Below, one piece after another: positions 6,231 through 6,255 of a stretch of 6,255 nucleotides of DNA. The translations under genes and the position numbers were made by a program. Positions within the stretch are counted from its first letter, which is position 1. Each line of letters starts with the position of its first letter. Source of the stretch: Thermus sp. JCM 17653 (lineage in GTDB: Bacteria; Deinococcota; Deinococci; Deinococcales; Thermaceae); NCBI GenBank assembly GCA_001311585.1, contig BBBN01000097.1, positions 1 to 6,255 of the forward strand, given 5' to 3'. The notes under the pieces were generated by a model that did no database searches, was not told the origin of the DNA, and worked only from the letters and a program-made list of their open reading frames with translations.

Positions 6231-6255
6231 ATGAAAGAGGAGGCCCGGGGGCGGC
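6231..6255 (+). CDS. Possible start of a divergent gene, cut by the window edge
   Basis: An ATG at 6231 opens a frame reading MKEEARGR to the window end, divergent from the operon across a 62-base gap. No clear ribosome binding site precedes it (only AAGAAAG further upstream). The alternative is that a minus-strand gene ends here: a TAG at 6231-6229 closes a frame reading AAPGPPLS. Twenty-five bases cannot decide between these. Confidence 0.25.

Noticed and set aside
1..6255. tRNA, rRNA, CRISPR arrays, insertion sequences or att sites
   Set aside because: I saw no cloverleaf-like element, regularly spaced repeats, transposase motif or flanking terminal repeats, and coding sequence fills nearly all of the window.

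Overview
The window is very GC-rich (Gs and Cs dominate almost every third codon position) and comes from a Thermus species. The evidence is two proteins recognised from memory: NapA, which matches the crystallised T. thermophilus antiporter almost residue for residue, and a 148-aa histone-fold protein of the DUF1931 family known from T. thermophilus and Aquifex (Aq_328). Scattered substitutions relative to the remembered T. thermophilus proteins suggest a related strain or species; no database search was possible.

Layout: the left end (1-584, + strand) is the C-terminal part of a lytic transglycosylase. Everything from 574 to 6168 is one tightly packed eight-gene minus-strand operon. In transcription order (right to left) it reads: DUF1931 histone-fold protein (6168-5723), PsiE-family membrane protein (5721-5294), KhtT-like TrkA-C regulator (5303-4830), KhtU-like CPA2 antiporter (4830-3690), membrane-anchored ClpP/SppA-fold serine protease (3653-2828), rhomboid intramembrane protease (2827-2196), paired-CBS protein (2185-1733), and Na+/H+ antiporter NapA (1733-574). 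The largest internal gap is 36 bases; most junctions overlap or abut. A perfect TTGACA -35 box sits just upstream of the first gene. The operon collides tail to tail with the transglycosylase gene, with an 11-base overlap. At 6231-6255 a possible divergent gene begins.

How they may work together: two cation/proton antiporters are each preceded by a small soluble ligand-sensing protein (TrkA-C or paired CBS) whose stop codon overlaps the antiporter start as TGATG. Two membrane proteases sit between these pairs, and PsiE and a bacterial histone-fold protein lead the operon. This looks like a cation/pH homeostasis and membrane-stress cluster. The families are established; the shared function is inference.

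Major caveat: six of the eight operon genes are frameshifted in this sequence. Eight separate one-base deletions, each explicable as the loss of one G or C, split otherwise well-conserved proteins. Restoring one base at each site gives full-length proteins whose stops and starts fit their neighbours. This pattern points to sequencing or assembly error rather than gene decay. Coordinates below give whole genes spanning the frameshifts.
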